Source: Chrysoporthe austroafricana
Taxonomy: Eukaryota > Ascomycota > Sordariomycetes > Diaporthales > Cryphonectriaceae
Reading direction: 5' to 3'
Assembly (NCBI GenBank): GCA_001051155.2
Contig: JYIP02000003.1
Span: 1,798,001-1,862,000, forward strand
Length of the DNA: 64,000 nucleotides
The notes under the pieces: generated by a model
What the model saw: the letters and a program-made list of their open reading frames with translations, nothing else
The model's database searches: none
Told to the model about the DNA's origin: nothing
Program-made: the position numbers and the translations under genes
Shown here: in pieces, positions 36,910 to 50,600 of the stretch
How positions within the stretch are numbered: the first letter of the stretch is position 1
How the letters are laid out: the number at the start of each line of letters is the position of its first letter

Positions 36910-38838
36910 AAGCTAGCATTATTATCAATTTCGCTTTATCCTGCCAAGCTTCCGTAAATTCGTAAGGACCGTATTAATAAAGCTATTAATATTACTAAAA
37001 CCAAAACGCATTACGTAATTATCAAATTATATCTTTTCATAAATGCCTTATTATAAGACCAAAACTAATAAGAAATAGTACGTTTAGCTATGCTTAATTT
37101 CTATGCAATACCGTACTTTATATTCCAGGAAGAACTTTCTAAAGTTTGCTAAAAAAGCAAGATTATATAATACGCTAAATATATTTATAAAATATCGCTT
37201 AAAGACTGCCTTTCCTTAAAAAGATATCGGTAGGCTATATATTTGTATAATAGCAAAAGCCGTTTCTACTGTAATACTTATATAACGAAAAACTACTTAA
37301 GCGATTTCTTTCGCTATTAAGAAGCTTATACGGTAGCCTTTTGTCGGGCGCTAATCAATAAGGGTTATACTGATATAATAAACCGAAAAGTCGAATATAA
37401 TATTTATATTCTTAATATTAAGCTAAGCAATAGCGATATTAGTCGGCCGCTAATTATTAAAGAAACCCAAGAGCTTATTTTACGATATTTTATATTATTA
37501 TAAATTAATCGCTCTAGCTTTATTTATAAAAGATAAGAGCTTTATCCAGGCATTCTTACCGGTACGAATATTATTACGAACGAGAATATAAATAACGGAT
37601 TAATGAATAATTCTACTAAAGGAATATTACTTGAATTTATTCCGAATTTACTTACTATTCGTAATCTTATCCTTATTTTATATACCCTATTAATAGCTTA
37701 TCGTATCCTATTTCCTACTATAATATCGAAAGACGATCGCTTATGAAATAAGTATAACTATTATATTAAAGATAAGGCTGAATAAATAATATTAAGCAAT
37801 TATAGCAATTTTATTAAAAAAGAAGTAAATATTATACGCTATGCAGCCAATATAGCAGAAATCGTTATAATTTACGAATATAGTCGTAATATAGCCCTTA
37901 TTATTTGGAAAAAGATAGCCAAAAATATCAAGCCAGTCTTAGCCAAACTTGGAATTCCCGAATTTATTATACCAGTTATTAATCTAAGCTTATCTGCTAT
38001 AATAAAGCGAAATTTCATAATACTAGCCAAGCGCTATCGAATTATAAATGATATTATCGACCTAACCGAAAACGACTTACCGAATATAGCTAATCTATTA
38101 GCTATATTAAGCAAGGCTTCTCAAGCCAGTATTAATAGCACTTTGCCCTTACGGGCTATGCTTCGCGCTATTCTTGCCTTATCTATTAAATATAACCTTA
38201 AATCCAAAGCTATTAAAGCCGAAATTGCAATATATTACCGTATGCTAGCCCTTTATATATCCAAAGAATATATACGCTATAATTTCATTTAAAAAGGCAA
38301 TTTCAGTACTAACTGTCTTTACGTTACTAATAGCTTTGCTATTTATAATAATATTAAGTTCGGCATTATCGGAATTTATAATAATCGCATTTAATACTTT
38401 TTCCTTTTCATTATAAAAGAATATATATACGAGTTCGTTACTTAGTTCCGCGACCTTAATCCTACCGTTTTATTTAACCGGTCGGGCTTATATTTTATTA
38501 TAAATCAAATTTTCCGTTTCGAGTACGATTTTAAGGCCATTAAGATCGTTTTTACTAAAGATAATATGGATTACGATTTAAATGCTACCTTTCAGAAATG
38601 GGCTAACGAAAATAAGGATTATTTTAATATTACCCGGTCCTTGCAATACTAAAATTGCATAATAAGCTTTAAGTCTTATATCTAAGCGCATAAGCTAATC
38701 AAAACTTTATAGCTTAATATTTATAATTATACCGACTTTTGCAATTATATCGGAAAAAAAGAATTATTTGCTATATTCTTTCGTAATTTACTAAACCTTA
38801 AAGCTATTATTAAAGCCCGGGAAATTATTCCCAATTAA
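36910..38838 (+). pseudogene. Accessory reading frame downstream of pol, element A copy (about 640 codons)
   Basis: One frame runs from about 36910 to the TAA at 38836-38838, broken only by TAA, TAG and TGA codons that RIP can make from CAA, CAG, CGA or TGG. It is on the sense strand, between pol and the 3' LTR. Readable parts include LSDFFRYYEAYTVAFCRAL, NNGLMNNSTKGILLEFIP, LAKRYRIINDIIDLTEN and FQKWANENKDYFNITRS. All three copies agree. I see no clear signal peptide, zinc finger or catalytic signature, and long hydrophobic runs typical of envelope proteins are not obvious. The product is not recognised and the start codon is uncertain. Confidence 0.68.
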
Positions 38839-39520
38839 TAAATATAGCTATTATTTATCGATATAATATCATTAGCAGTATATAATATTGCTTTTTTCCA
38901 ATAATTTATAAACTTAGCTATTTATATTGAAAATTAGCTATAATATCGCTATATAATAACTATATGCGGCTATCGGCTTTATATATTAATATATCCTATT
39001 ATAACTTTACTTTACATTTACTATTATTATACTTATTTAATACTTTATTATCTGAAAGCTATACTTTCTATTAATATCTATAAACAATTTTGGTTTTTAA
39101 TTATATCTATACCAAATATTTCGGCAGTAAATACGATTAAGCATTACCGAAATATATTTGGATATCGGCTAGCTTTATTATATATAAATATTATATATAT
39201 TTATCTATCTTAAGCATAAACCGATTATAGTAAAAGATTAATTCTAAGCTCCTGGCATAAGCAGGTTTTCTTTTAGTTCCCGGCATAAGCATATTTATTA
39301 TTCAAGTCCCCGGCATAAATACGTTTACTTATTAGGATTCTAGTACGAATCGGCTTTATAAAACGATTATTATTTTCTATATGATTTCTTTTATCCAATA
39401 ATGCTATTATGCTTTTCCTTGCCGTATAACTTAGAGTTTTATTATATCGTATTACCGCTATTCAAGACGTTTCTGATAATTAGCTTCTTTTATAAATAAA
39501 GGTTATAAAAGGCCGGCAAT

Positions 39521-39727
39521 TGATAGCAAAACTTATAAATGAAATAAATTCGTAATGGATTCGTTTAGTAAATCTATAATGAATCTTTTAGTAAATATGC
39601 AATAAATTTATTAAATAAATGCTATACTTTTATTAAAGGGCTTATATAATGCTTTAATAGGCTTTAGCGTAATTTACTTTTTTGGAAGAACTATGCTTTA
39701 TAATATATTTCAGTACGTTTACTATTA
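39521..39727 (+). repeat. Element A 3' LTR (207 bp)
   Basis: Preceded by a purine-rich stretch (ataaaaggccggcaattga) that is a candidate polypurine tract. Inner end tgatagc, outer end ctatta, a RIP form of ctatca. Confidence 0.93.
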
Positions 39728-39732
39728 ATTTG
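39728..39732. repeat. Target-site duplication of element A, right copy (ATTTG)
   Basis: Partner of ACTTG at 29067-29071; the C of the left copy is T here. Confidence 0.85.
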
Positions 39733-41648
39733 TAACCCAAACGAATATATATTCAATTATTTAATTCGAAAACTATTTAGCAATAATGCTTATTATATTG
39801 CAATTTGGCTATTATTTGCATTTCGGTAATAAAAAATTGAGCTTCTTTTTAGAAAACTTCTTTTGCTAGAAATATTATATTTTCTATTTATTAGCCCGAT
39901 AATAGGTTAAATTCGAATAGCATTTGGCTAGCTGAATATTTTATAGCTCGGTTATATATATTATTCAGGTTAAATTATAATATTAATATTATTTCGATCT
40001 ATTTTGTATTAGAATAAGCGGTTATAAAATGCCGAATTGCTATTTTAATTATTCGGTTTTTTATTTTAGATTACTTATCCGTTTGCGAATACAAGGCAGT
40101 AAAGTAAGCAAGTTTCGTTCCGATAGCTTTTTATAAATATTTTTAGAATTCCGATAGGAATTTCGAATCTCTATTTGAAATAATCCTTTTGGGTATTCCT
40201 TAGCTAGTAATATAAAATATCCATAAGATAAGGGTTGCCCAATTTGCTGCAATATATATTGCATTGCTTAATATAATAATTATAGCTTTAAAATACTTAT
40301 TTGTAATTATAAGAAATGCATCCAAGAATAGCATTTTAGCTAAAACTTATATAGTATTTATAAATAGTATTATCGGTAATCCTATAATAAAGTTTATAAT
40401 AATAGTATAAAATAAGATTAATAGAGATAATATAAATTATATTTCTTTTAAAAGTTATTATAAATCGTTTTTATTTTCGTTATAAGCTCGATATATCGAT
40501 ATATAATTGCGTATTTTAATATAGCAGTATCTGATAACGAATTGATTCGTTAAGTCGTATTATATATAATTTATGCCAAAATAATATTTTCTATTATAGG
40601 CTTTTTTAATAAAATCCAATATTACTTTATTCGGGATATATAGTTATTATTTTCTGTAATAATTCTTAAGAAATAATAAGCTATTATAATTTAATATAAA
40701 AAGTAATTAAGCAATTTTATTTGAGTTTTTCAATTATTCGATTATTTTGGATTATAAAGGGTATTTTTCGTATCTTTTCTTAATACGCCTTTTCATTTCG
40801 CTATTTATAGATATTTTATTAAGAATTTGAATAAGTTCGTTTTCCTATATTTTATCTAGAATACTTTCGTTATTAATAAATTTCTGGGTAAATAGTAATC
40901 TTGATATGGCATTTGCGAGAATATTCGATTTTCCCGGTATATAATATGCTTTCAAGTCGAATTAGCTTAAGTATTTCGAAACGAGAATTAGCTGCATATT
41001 TACTTTAATCTTATTTACCGTATTTATAAATAACGAATAGATAATGCTAATTATTATTACGTAATCGGTAAGGATATAAACTAGTTTAATTCGGTTCGAT
41101 TCTATTATCGTTTGCAATTTTCATATTAACTATACCAAATAAGCTATTTCTAGCTTTATAAACCAATACTTTCGTTCTATTTCATTAATTATTTTGCTTA
41201 AATAAAGGATTAATTATATAGCTATACTTGCTATTAGCAATATTCCGTTTTATATATAATCGTTTGCTAATTGGAAAATAATGCTTAAGAATTTTATTTC
41301 CTTAAACGTATTTAGCTAAATAAAGAAAAATTTGTTTAGGATATAATAAAATAAAGCATTTTTAGCTTTTAAAGCTATTTTGAAATTATAAAAATTATTA
41401 ATTTCGTTTAGTATTAAATCGAAAATAGCTTGCGTAATATAATTTCGCTATCCTATATTTAAAAGTAAATAGTTCGATTAGCAAATTTCGCTTAATATCC
41501 TAATTTTCTTTCTCTAAAATGAATTAACTCTATAATTATATTTAGGAATTAAGTAATGTAAATATCCTGTAAATCCAATAAACTTTTCCAATTATTAGAA
41601 TATTTTAAGAAATTCCAGATTGCGAATAGCTTATATCCGGTATTCCGT
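39733..41648 (-). pseudogene. Element C pol, RNase H and integrase part
   Basis: Minus-strand pol fragment of C between the A and B insertions. It covers the RNase H and integrase regions. The frame at 40061-40264 ends its readable part in the segment that corresponds to the QTDKQSE block of A. At its upper end (near 41600-41648) the sequence runs into the RT-RNase H border and continues without loss at 52278, after the B element. Confidence 0.82.
41644..41648. repeat. Target-site duplication of element B, left copy (TCCGT)
   Basis: Exact match to tccgt at 52273-52277. The uninterrupted version of this site is seen in the corresponding pol sequence of A (34130-34170, reverse complement). Confidence 0.9.
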
Positions 41649-41855
41649 TAATGGTAAACGTATTGAAATATATTATAAAGCATAGTTCTTCCAAAAAAGT
41701 AAATTACGCTAAAGCCTATTAAGGCATTATATAAGCCCTTTAGTAAAGGTATAGCATTTACTTGGTAAATTTATTGCGTATTTACTAAGGGATTTATTAT
41801 AGATTTATTAAGCGAATCCATTACGAATTCATTTCGTTTATAAATTTTGCTATCA
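41649..41855 (-). repeat. Element B 3' LTR (207 bp)
   Basis: Direct repeat of 52066-52272 without length change. Confidence 0.93.
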
Positions 41856-42505
41856 ATTGCTAGCCCTTTATAACTTTTATCCATAAAAGAAGCTAATTAT
41901 TAGAGACGTTTTGAGTAGCGATAATACAATATAGTAGGATTCTGGGTTATATAGCAAGGAAAAGCACGACAGTACTATTGGACAAAAGAGATTATATAGG
42001 AAATAATAATCGTTTTATAAAGCTAATTTATATTAGAATCCTAATAGATAAACGTGCTTATACCGGGAATTTGAATAATAAATATGCTTATACCGGGAAT
42101 TAAAAGAAAACCTGCTTATACCGAGAGCTTAAAATTGATCCTCTATTATAATCGGTTTATGCTTGGAATGGATAAATATATATAGTATTTATATATAATA
42201 AGGCTAGCCGATATTCAAATATATTTCGGTAGTATTTAATCGTATTTATTGCCGAAATATTTGGCATAAATATAATTAAAGACCAAAATTGCTTATAAAT
42301 ATTAATAAAAGGTATAATAATAGTAAATGTAAAGTAAAGTTACGATAGAATATATCGGTACGCAAAGCTAATAGCCGTATATAGTCGTTATATAGCAATA
42401 TTATAGCCAGTCTTTAATATAAATAGTTAAATCTATAAATTATTGGAAGAAAGCAATATTATATGCTATTAATAATATTATATCGATAAATAATAGCTAT
42501 ATTTA

Positions 42506-44434
42506 CTAGTTAGGGGTAACTTCCCGGGCTTTAGCAATAGCTTCAAGGTTTAATAGGTTGCGAAGGAATATAGCAAATAGTTTTTCTTTTCCGATATAAT
42601 TGCAAAAGTCGGTATAATTATAAACGTTAAGCTGTAAGGTCTTAATTAGCCTATGCGCTTGGATATAGGACTTGAGGCTTATTATGCGATTTTGGCATTA
42701 TAAGGACCGGGCAGCGCTGAAATAATCCTTATTTTCGTTAGCCCATTTCTGAAAAATAGTATTGAAATCGTAATCTATATTATTTTTAGTAAAGATAATC
42801 TTAATAGCCTTGAAATCGTATTCGAAACGGAAAATTTAGTTTATAATAAAATATAAGCTCGACTGGTTAGATAAAATAATAAAATTAAAGTTGCGGAACC
42901 AAATAACGAATTCGTATATATATTCTCTTATAATAAAAGGGAAAAAGTACTGGATGCGATTATTATAAATTCCGATAATGCCGAATTTAATATTATTATA
43001 AATAGCAAAGCTATTAGTAATATAAGGACGGTTAATGCCGAAATTGCTTTCCTAAGTAAAATTATAATATATATATTTCTTGGATATATAGAAAGCTAGC
43101 ATATAATAATATATTGCAATTTCAGCTTCAATAGCTTTAGATTTAAAGTTATATTTAATAGATAAAGCGGGAATAGCGCAAAGCATAGCTTGCAAAAGCA
43201 AAATGCTATTAATACTAATTCGGGAAACCTTGCTTAGTATAGCTAATAGACTAGCTATATTCGGTAAGTTATTTTCGGTTAAGTCGATAGTATTATTTAT
43301 AATTCGATAGCGCTTGGCTGGCATTATAAAGTTTCGTTTTATTATAGCAAATAGGCTTAGATTAACGACTAGCATAATAAGCTTAAAGGCTTTAAGCTTA
43401 GCCAAAATTAATTTAATATTCTTGGCTATTTTCTTCCAAATAACGAAGGCTGTATTACGATTATATTCGTAAATTATAACGATTTCTGCTATATTAGCTA
43501 TATAGCATATAATATTTATTTCCTTTTTAGTAAGGTTGTTATAACCGCTTAATATTATCTATTTAATCTTATCCTTAATATAACGGCTATGCTTATTTCG
43601 TAAATAATCGTCTTTCGATATTATAATAGAAAATAGAATGCGATAAGCTATTAATAAAGTATATAAAGCAGGGATAGAATTACGAATAATAGGTGAATTC
43701 GGAATAAATTTAAGCAATATTTCTTTAATAGAATTATCCGTTAGTTTATTATTTATATTTTCGCTTATAGTAATATCCGTACCGGTAAGGGTATTTGAAT
43801 AAAGTTTTTATCTTTCGTAAATAAAGCTAGAGCAATTAATTTACGATAGTATAAAATATTATAAAATAAGTTTTTAAGCTTCTTTAATAATTAGCAGCCG
43901 ATTAATATTGCTGCTATTTAGCTTAGTATTAGGGATATAAATATTATATTCGACTTTTCAGTTTACTATATCGGTATAACCTTTACTAATTAGCGCTTAA
44001 CAAAAGGCTATTATATAAGCTTCTTAATAACGAAAGAAATTGCTTAAATGGTTTTTCGTTACGTAAATATTACAGTAGAAATAGCTTTCATTATTATATA
44101 AATATATAGCTTACCGATATCCTTTTAGAGAAAAGCAATCTTTAAGCGATACTTTATAAATATACTTAGCATATTATATAGTCTTGCTTCTTTAGCAAAC
44201 CTTAAAAGGTTTTTCTTAAAATATAAAGTATAGTATTGCATAAAAATTAAGCATAGCTAAATATATTATTTCTTATTAATCTTAATTTTATAGCAAAGCA
44301 TTTATAAAAGGATATAACTTAATAATTACGTAATGCATTTTAGTTTTAATAATATTAATAGCTTTATTAATACGGTCTTTATAAGTTTACGGAAGCTTGG
44401 CAAGGTAAAGCGAAATTAATAATAATATTAGCTT
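42506..44434 (-). pseudogene. Accessory reading frame downstream of pol, element B copy
   Basis: Contains the longest intact stretch of the accessory frame in the window: 117 codons at 43052-43405, with PAKRYRIINNTIDLTENN and ALSIKYNFKSKAIEAEIA. It is in frame with the common stop (TAG here, TAA in A and C). The start is approximate. The function is unknown. Confidence 0.68.
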
Positions 44435-44697
44435 AGTATTCAAAAATAATATTCAAAAATATAATGAAAAGTAATAATAATAGGGCAATACGGCTAGCTA
44501 TAATAAATAAATAGAGATAGTAATCGTAAGCGCGTTAATAAGAAAAGGAAAATAAAATAAATTTATTAGCAATTTACGAAATAATAGCCTTTTGCATTTG
44601 CTAGAAATTTACTTGCCTTACTTAATAGTTGCTTTTACCCTAATGCGCGCTTATTGTATTGCAAGTTTTTTCGATTTCTTAAAACAAATAAACTAGC

Positions 44698-47600
44698 TTA
44701 TTCCAGTATATTTTTTGTTCGTAAGTCGCGTTTTGGCTTATTTCGTTTTCGTAAGGCAATTATAACGATATTTCCCGATTTAGAAACTTCTTTTACTAAT
44801 AGCCGCTTTCGCTTTATTTCTTTTTGCAATTCGGTTATAATTTCGCATTTCCGTTCGAAATTATATATTATTTCGTTTGCATTCAGAATATTACGGAATA
44901 TCTATATATTATAATAGCTAGAATAATTTATCTATTTTACCAAATATTCAATTCTGTACGGATTATATTTATATTTTTGCTTATAGCAGCTAATTATCCT
45001 TTCTAGCTTATAATATCGGTAATTTTCTAAATACTTTTCAATATCCGGATTTTCTAATATATTTATTAAATTTTAATATATAAAATTATATTTATAAGAA
45101 TCCGTTTTAAGAAAATTTGCAAGTATTAATTATATTATCGAGATTACTAAATGAATATTTATATAAAGAACTAATTTCAATTTATATATTAAGTTCTTTA
45201 TTTTTCGAATAATCTAGAAAAATCTTATCTTTTATTATAAAAACTTTAAAAATAGGTTATTTAATAATAAATATTCGTAATTTAAGCGAATATATACCCA
45301 ATTATCTAATTCGAAAACTATTTGGCAATAATGCTTATTATATTGCAATTTAGCTATTATTTATATTTCGGCAATAAAAAATTAAGCTTTTTCCTAGAAA
45401 ATTTCCTTTATTAAAAGTATTATATCCTTTATTTACTAGCCCGATAATAAGTTAAATCCGAATAGCATTTAATTAATTAAATATTTTATAGCTTAGTTAT
45501 ATGCATTATTCAAATTAAATTATAATGCTAGTATTATTTCAATTTATTCTGTATTAGGGTAAGCGATTATAAAATGCCGAATTGCTATTTTAATTATTCG
45601 GTTCTTTATTTCAGATTGCCCGTTCGTTTGCGGATATAAAGCAATAGAATAAGCAAGTTTCGTTCCGATAGCTTCTTATAAATATTTCCAGAATTCCAAT
45701 AGGAATTTCGAATTTCTATTTGAAATAATCCTTTTAAGTATTTCCTAACTAATAATATAAAGTATTTATAAAATAAGGGTTATTTAATTTGCTATAATAT
45801 ATATTATATTATTTAATATAATAATCGTAGCTTTAGAATACTTATTCGTAATTATAAGAAATATATCCAAAAATAGCATTTTAGCTAAAATTTATATAAT
45901 ATTTATAAATAATATTATCGGTAATTTTATAATAAAGTTTATAATAATAATATAGAATAAGATTAATAAAGATAATATAAGCTATATTTCTTTTAAAAGT
46001 TATTATAAATCGTTTTTATTTTCGTTATAAGCTCGATATATCGATATATAATTGCGTATTTTGGCATAACAATATCTAATAACGAATCGATCCGTTAAGT
46101 CGTATTATATACAGTTTATACCGAAATAATATTTTCTATTATAAGCTTTTTTAATAAAATCCAATATTACTTTATTTAAGATATATAATCGTTATTTCCT
46201 ATAATAATCTTTAAGAAATAGTAAGCTATTATAATTTAATATAAAAAATAATCGGGCAACTTTATTTGAGTTTTTTAATTATTCGATTATTCTGGATTAT
46301 AAAGAGTATTTTTCGTATTCTTTTTTAATACGCTCTTTCATTTCGCTATTTATAGATATTTTATTAAGAATTTGGATAAGTTCGTTTTCTTATATTTTGT
46401 CTAAAATGCCTTTATTATTAATAAGTTTCTGGGTAAATAGCAATCTTAATATAGCATTTGCAAGAATATTCAATTTTCCCGGTATATAATATACTTTCAA
46501 ATCGAATTAGCTTAAATATTCTGAAACGAAAATTAGCTATATATTTGCTTTAATTTTATCTATTATATTTATAAATAATAAATAAATAATGCTAATTATT
46601 ATTGCATAATCGATAAGGATATAAATTAGCTTAATTCAATTCGATTTTATTATTATTTGCAGCTTTTATATTAATTATATTAAATAAGCTATTTTAAGCT
46701 TTATAAGCCAGTACTTTCGTTTTGCTTTATTAATTATCTTATTCAAATAAAAGATTAATTATATAGCTATATTTGCTATTAGCAATATTCCGTTTTATAT
46801 ATAATTATTTGCTAATTGGAAAATAATATTTGAAAATCCTATTTCCTTAAATATATTTAATTAAATAAAAAGAAATATATTTAAAATATAATAAAATAAA
46901 GCATTCTTAGCTTCCAAAGCTATTTTGAACTTATGAAAACTATTAATTTCGTCCGGTATTAAATCGAAAATAGCTTGCATAATATAATTTCGCTATCTTA
47001 TATTTGAAAATAAACAGTTCGATTAGTAAGCTTCGTTTAATATCCTAATTTTCTTTTTCTAAAATAAATTGATTTTATAATTATATTTAGGAATTAAGTA
47101 GCGTAAATATTCTGTAAATCCAATAAACTTTTCTAATTGCTAAAGTATTTTGGGGAATTCCAAATTGCGAATGGCTTGTATTTAGTATTTTGTATTGGAA
47201 ATTCCGAATTTGTTTATTTTGAATCTTAAAATCTAGACTGAAAGATATTCAAAAAACGATTTGGGTTTAGCTAATAAAATATTTTTGCGTAAAAATAATA
47301 AGAAAATAATTTGTAAGTATCGCAAATAATTTTATTCTGTAATTGAATAAATAATAATATTATTTATAAAAGCGGAAGCAAATTTGTAATATAGTTATAG
47401 GAATTGATTTATAAAATACTAGATATAGGATAATAAATTTCGAAATCTTATAAATAAAATTTTTATTCTTTTTTGATTATAATAATTAATAACGGTAAAT
47501 CGGTTTTTATAGTTTGGATATATTAAAAATTAATAGAAAAATTGTTATATATTTATTATTATAATATATATTTTTTTTTTTAACTATTTAATAACTTTTT

Positions 47601-50600
47601 GCTATAATAATAAGAAATAAGTATTGGGAATTGAAATTTTGTTTAAAGCATATAGATTAATTACTATATATTTTTTCTTTTAGCTATTTATATTTTTCTA
47701 AATTATAAAAATTGATAAATTAAATAGCATTATACTTATAACCTATTTAGCTCGATTTTATTAGTATAATTTATCTAAAATTTCGTTAATTACTTCTTAA
47801 TTTTCCTTATTTAAATAATATAGCTTTTATTTTACTTTCTAATTTTGCTATTTTTTAACTAAGTCAACCTTTATTTATTAATCGATTAGCATATTAATAG
47901 GATTTGTATTTTTGAAAACTCTAGTATATATTTATATTAATTTTATAATTTTATAAAGAAATTCCGGTAAATGCTTGCAAACGTATATACTGAAATTAAT
48001 TTCTAATTCTTTAATAGCTTTATTTTTCCGGATTCCCAGTTTATTATTATTTTCGAAATAATCTCTTATTTTAAGGATTTCTATATCCGGGAATCGGTAC
48101 TCTTCCAGCTATTTTCTAATAATTTCTGCAGTTTATTAGAAAATATGCTTAATAAATAATAATTAATCTGAATTCAGCTTTTTTAAAAACTATAACCTAT
48201 CCTTAATTCGTTAAAAGAAGTATTATTGCGCAATATAGTAATAATTATTATAATTCGCTAGCGGGGTTATATAATCTATTTGGAATAGTTCGATTATCTT
48301 TAGAAATTAGTTTTTCTAGATTTTTAAAGAGATTGCTATTTAATTCGTTATTAAAACTTCTTTAATCTAATAGCTTATTAAGCAATTTATTTACTTTTTC
48401 TGTTTCGGCTTAAATAGAAAGGTTACGTTTTTGAAATTCGTTTAATATTAATAAAGACTAGCTTATAAGATCTGGGCAGCATTATTATAATAGTTGCGGC
48501 TTTTGCTTGCTAGGATTATATTAGTATTCGGACAAATATTTCTACTTTTGCTATAGCATTACCAAAATAATTAAATCGTATAAACGATTTTGAATTCAAA
48601 ATATCTAGTTCGTAAAGAATATTGTATTCCTATTCTAATAAAATATTTGCTTCTAATCGATTTAATACTTAAGCTCTTATTCGAATACGAAATATAAGTG
48701 AGTAGCCGTATTTATTGCCCTGGAAATATAAATCGAATTCAACTTAGCTTTTTGCTAGCAATTAGCTTACGTTTCTAAGCTTAGCCTTTACATTCTAATT
48801 TATTTTCGCTTTAAAGAATTATATTAGTAATTCCTTAACGATAATATAATAATTAGCGCTTATATCGATATAGATTTTTATATCCGGCTTATTCGGGTAT
48901 ATTTTAGCTATAGCTCTTATATATATATAGTTATTATTCTGATAAGGCTTAATTATAAATATAGGAATATTATATCCCAAGATTTTTCTTTTTTATATAT
49001 CGATTTTGGGAAAATTCTATAATTAATTAAATAATTGTATAGGATATTTAATATGGAATATGCTTTCGTTTATTAATAATTTTGCCTTTTCGGCTCGAAA
49101 AATCTAGATATTGTTTTCGATTATTATATTCTCTTTATTAACTTATTTTTCCAATTCGTTTTCTTGCTTTTATAAGTTTTCGTTATTTTCGGTTTCTTTA
49201 TCGTATTTATTGCTATCCGCTATAAATAAATTATTATTTACGGGAAAATAGCTTTTTCGAGCCAGCTTATCTTCTTTATTTGAATTATATTACAATTTTC
49301 TATTATCGATATTGAAATTTGCTAAGGTTAATTAGATAAAATATCTTTTAATATCTTTTTGTACGAATTAATAGTAAAAGCGCAATTAAAAATTTCGGTT
49401 TTTTGAAATTAAACCTTTATTATTATCTATAATATTAGTTAATATCTTTCTAGCCGTATTAGAAATATTTTATTATTTAGCTATTTGCTCTTGTAATTAG
49501 TTCCGAATATTTATTAGTTTTCGCTATTATTCTGGTAAGAGCTTTCGGAATTCGTATTCCGAAATATATTTAATGCTTTTGAATAGATTTGGCTGGTTAA
49601 ATATCCTTATTAAGCGAAATAAATATTCAAGTTTTTAAAGCTTGAATCTTTTAAGGCATTTTAGGAATATATTGGCTAAGAAATAAATATTAATATTAAA
49701 AAGATTAATAGCCGATTGCGTAATTTTCCGTACTGATTATGCGGATTTACGAAATAATTTTATTATGCGATTTGATTCGAAAATATGCTATATTTTTTAT
49801 TTCGTTTTGAAACGTTTTTCGAAATCTCTCGTATCCTTATTTCGACTAAGTCTATCGAAATATTTAGCTATTAGTTCTTTATCGATCCGATCCCAAATAT
49901 TTCTGGCCAAATACGAATTTGGATATTCGGCTAACTTAATAAATTAATAGATATAATAAGTAAATTCCAGAATATTGCAATTATTTTGTACGTTTTTCCT
50001 GGAATATTATTAAGCATTTAGCAAATCTTTTGCAGTTTTCCGCAATATAAAGAAATTTTTTTTTAATTATTTTTTCTATTAATTCCAATTATGCTTATGC
50101 AAAATAAAATTTTTATATTTTTGAGAAAATAATATAGAATAAAACCAAATATATATTATTTTAGCTAAGCAAGCGAGTAAATGGAAGCTGAAATATTTAG
50201 CGCATTTTGCATTTCTAGCTATATATATTTTATACCAGTTTATAAAAGCTTAAAAGTCTTTCCAGATAATAATTTTATTATTTATAATAAATACGATTAT
50301 TAAGTTAATATAATCGTTCCAGTTTTCGTAAAGTCGGAATTGCTTTATAACCGTATCTTTAAATTCCTTATTAATGCTAACGGGCAATATTATAAATTTA
50401 AATAAATTAAGTCAATAAGCTCGGGGATTTTTGAATTGCTTATAGCCGAATAATAAATTTCGAGAATTATTGCTTTTATTATTGCTAGAATCCGATAGAT
50501 CCGGTAGTTTATTTGGCTTATTAATCAGTTCTTTTTAGAAATTAAAGTTAATTTCAATATCCGGTTCGGAATTCAAAAATAGTTTTTAGTTTAATTAATT

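Larger units (their letters stand above)
29072..39727 (+). mobile_element. Element A: complete 10,656-bp Ty3/Gypsy element with chromodomain and accessory frame
   Basis: Plus-strand element inserted into C, bounded by 207-bp LTRs (29072-29278 and 39521-39727) and the TSD ACTTG/ATTTG. Order: 5' LTR, leader with degenerate repeats (about 29330-29480), gag and pol (to the stop at 36644-36646), accessory reading frame (to the stop at 38836-38838), about 680 bp of 3' untranslated sequence, then 3' LTR. The LTR ends reconstruct to TG...CA with short inverted ends (tgatag/ctatca). At 10.7 kb it is longer than typical fungal Gypsy elements of 5-8 kb, and the extra length lies mostly in the region after pol. 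RIP stops inactivate it. Confidence 0.93.
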
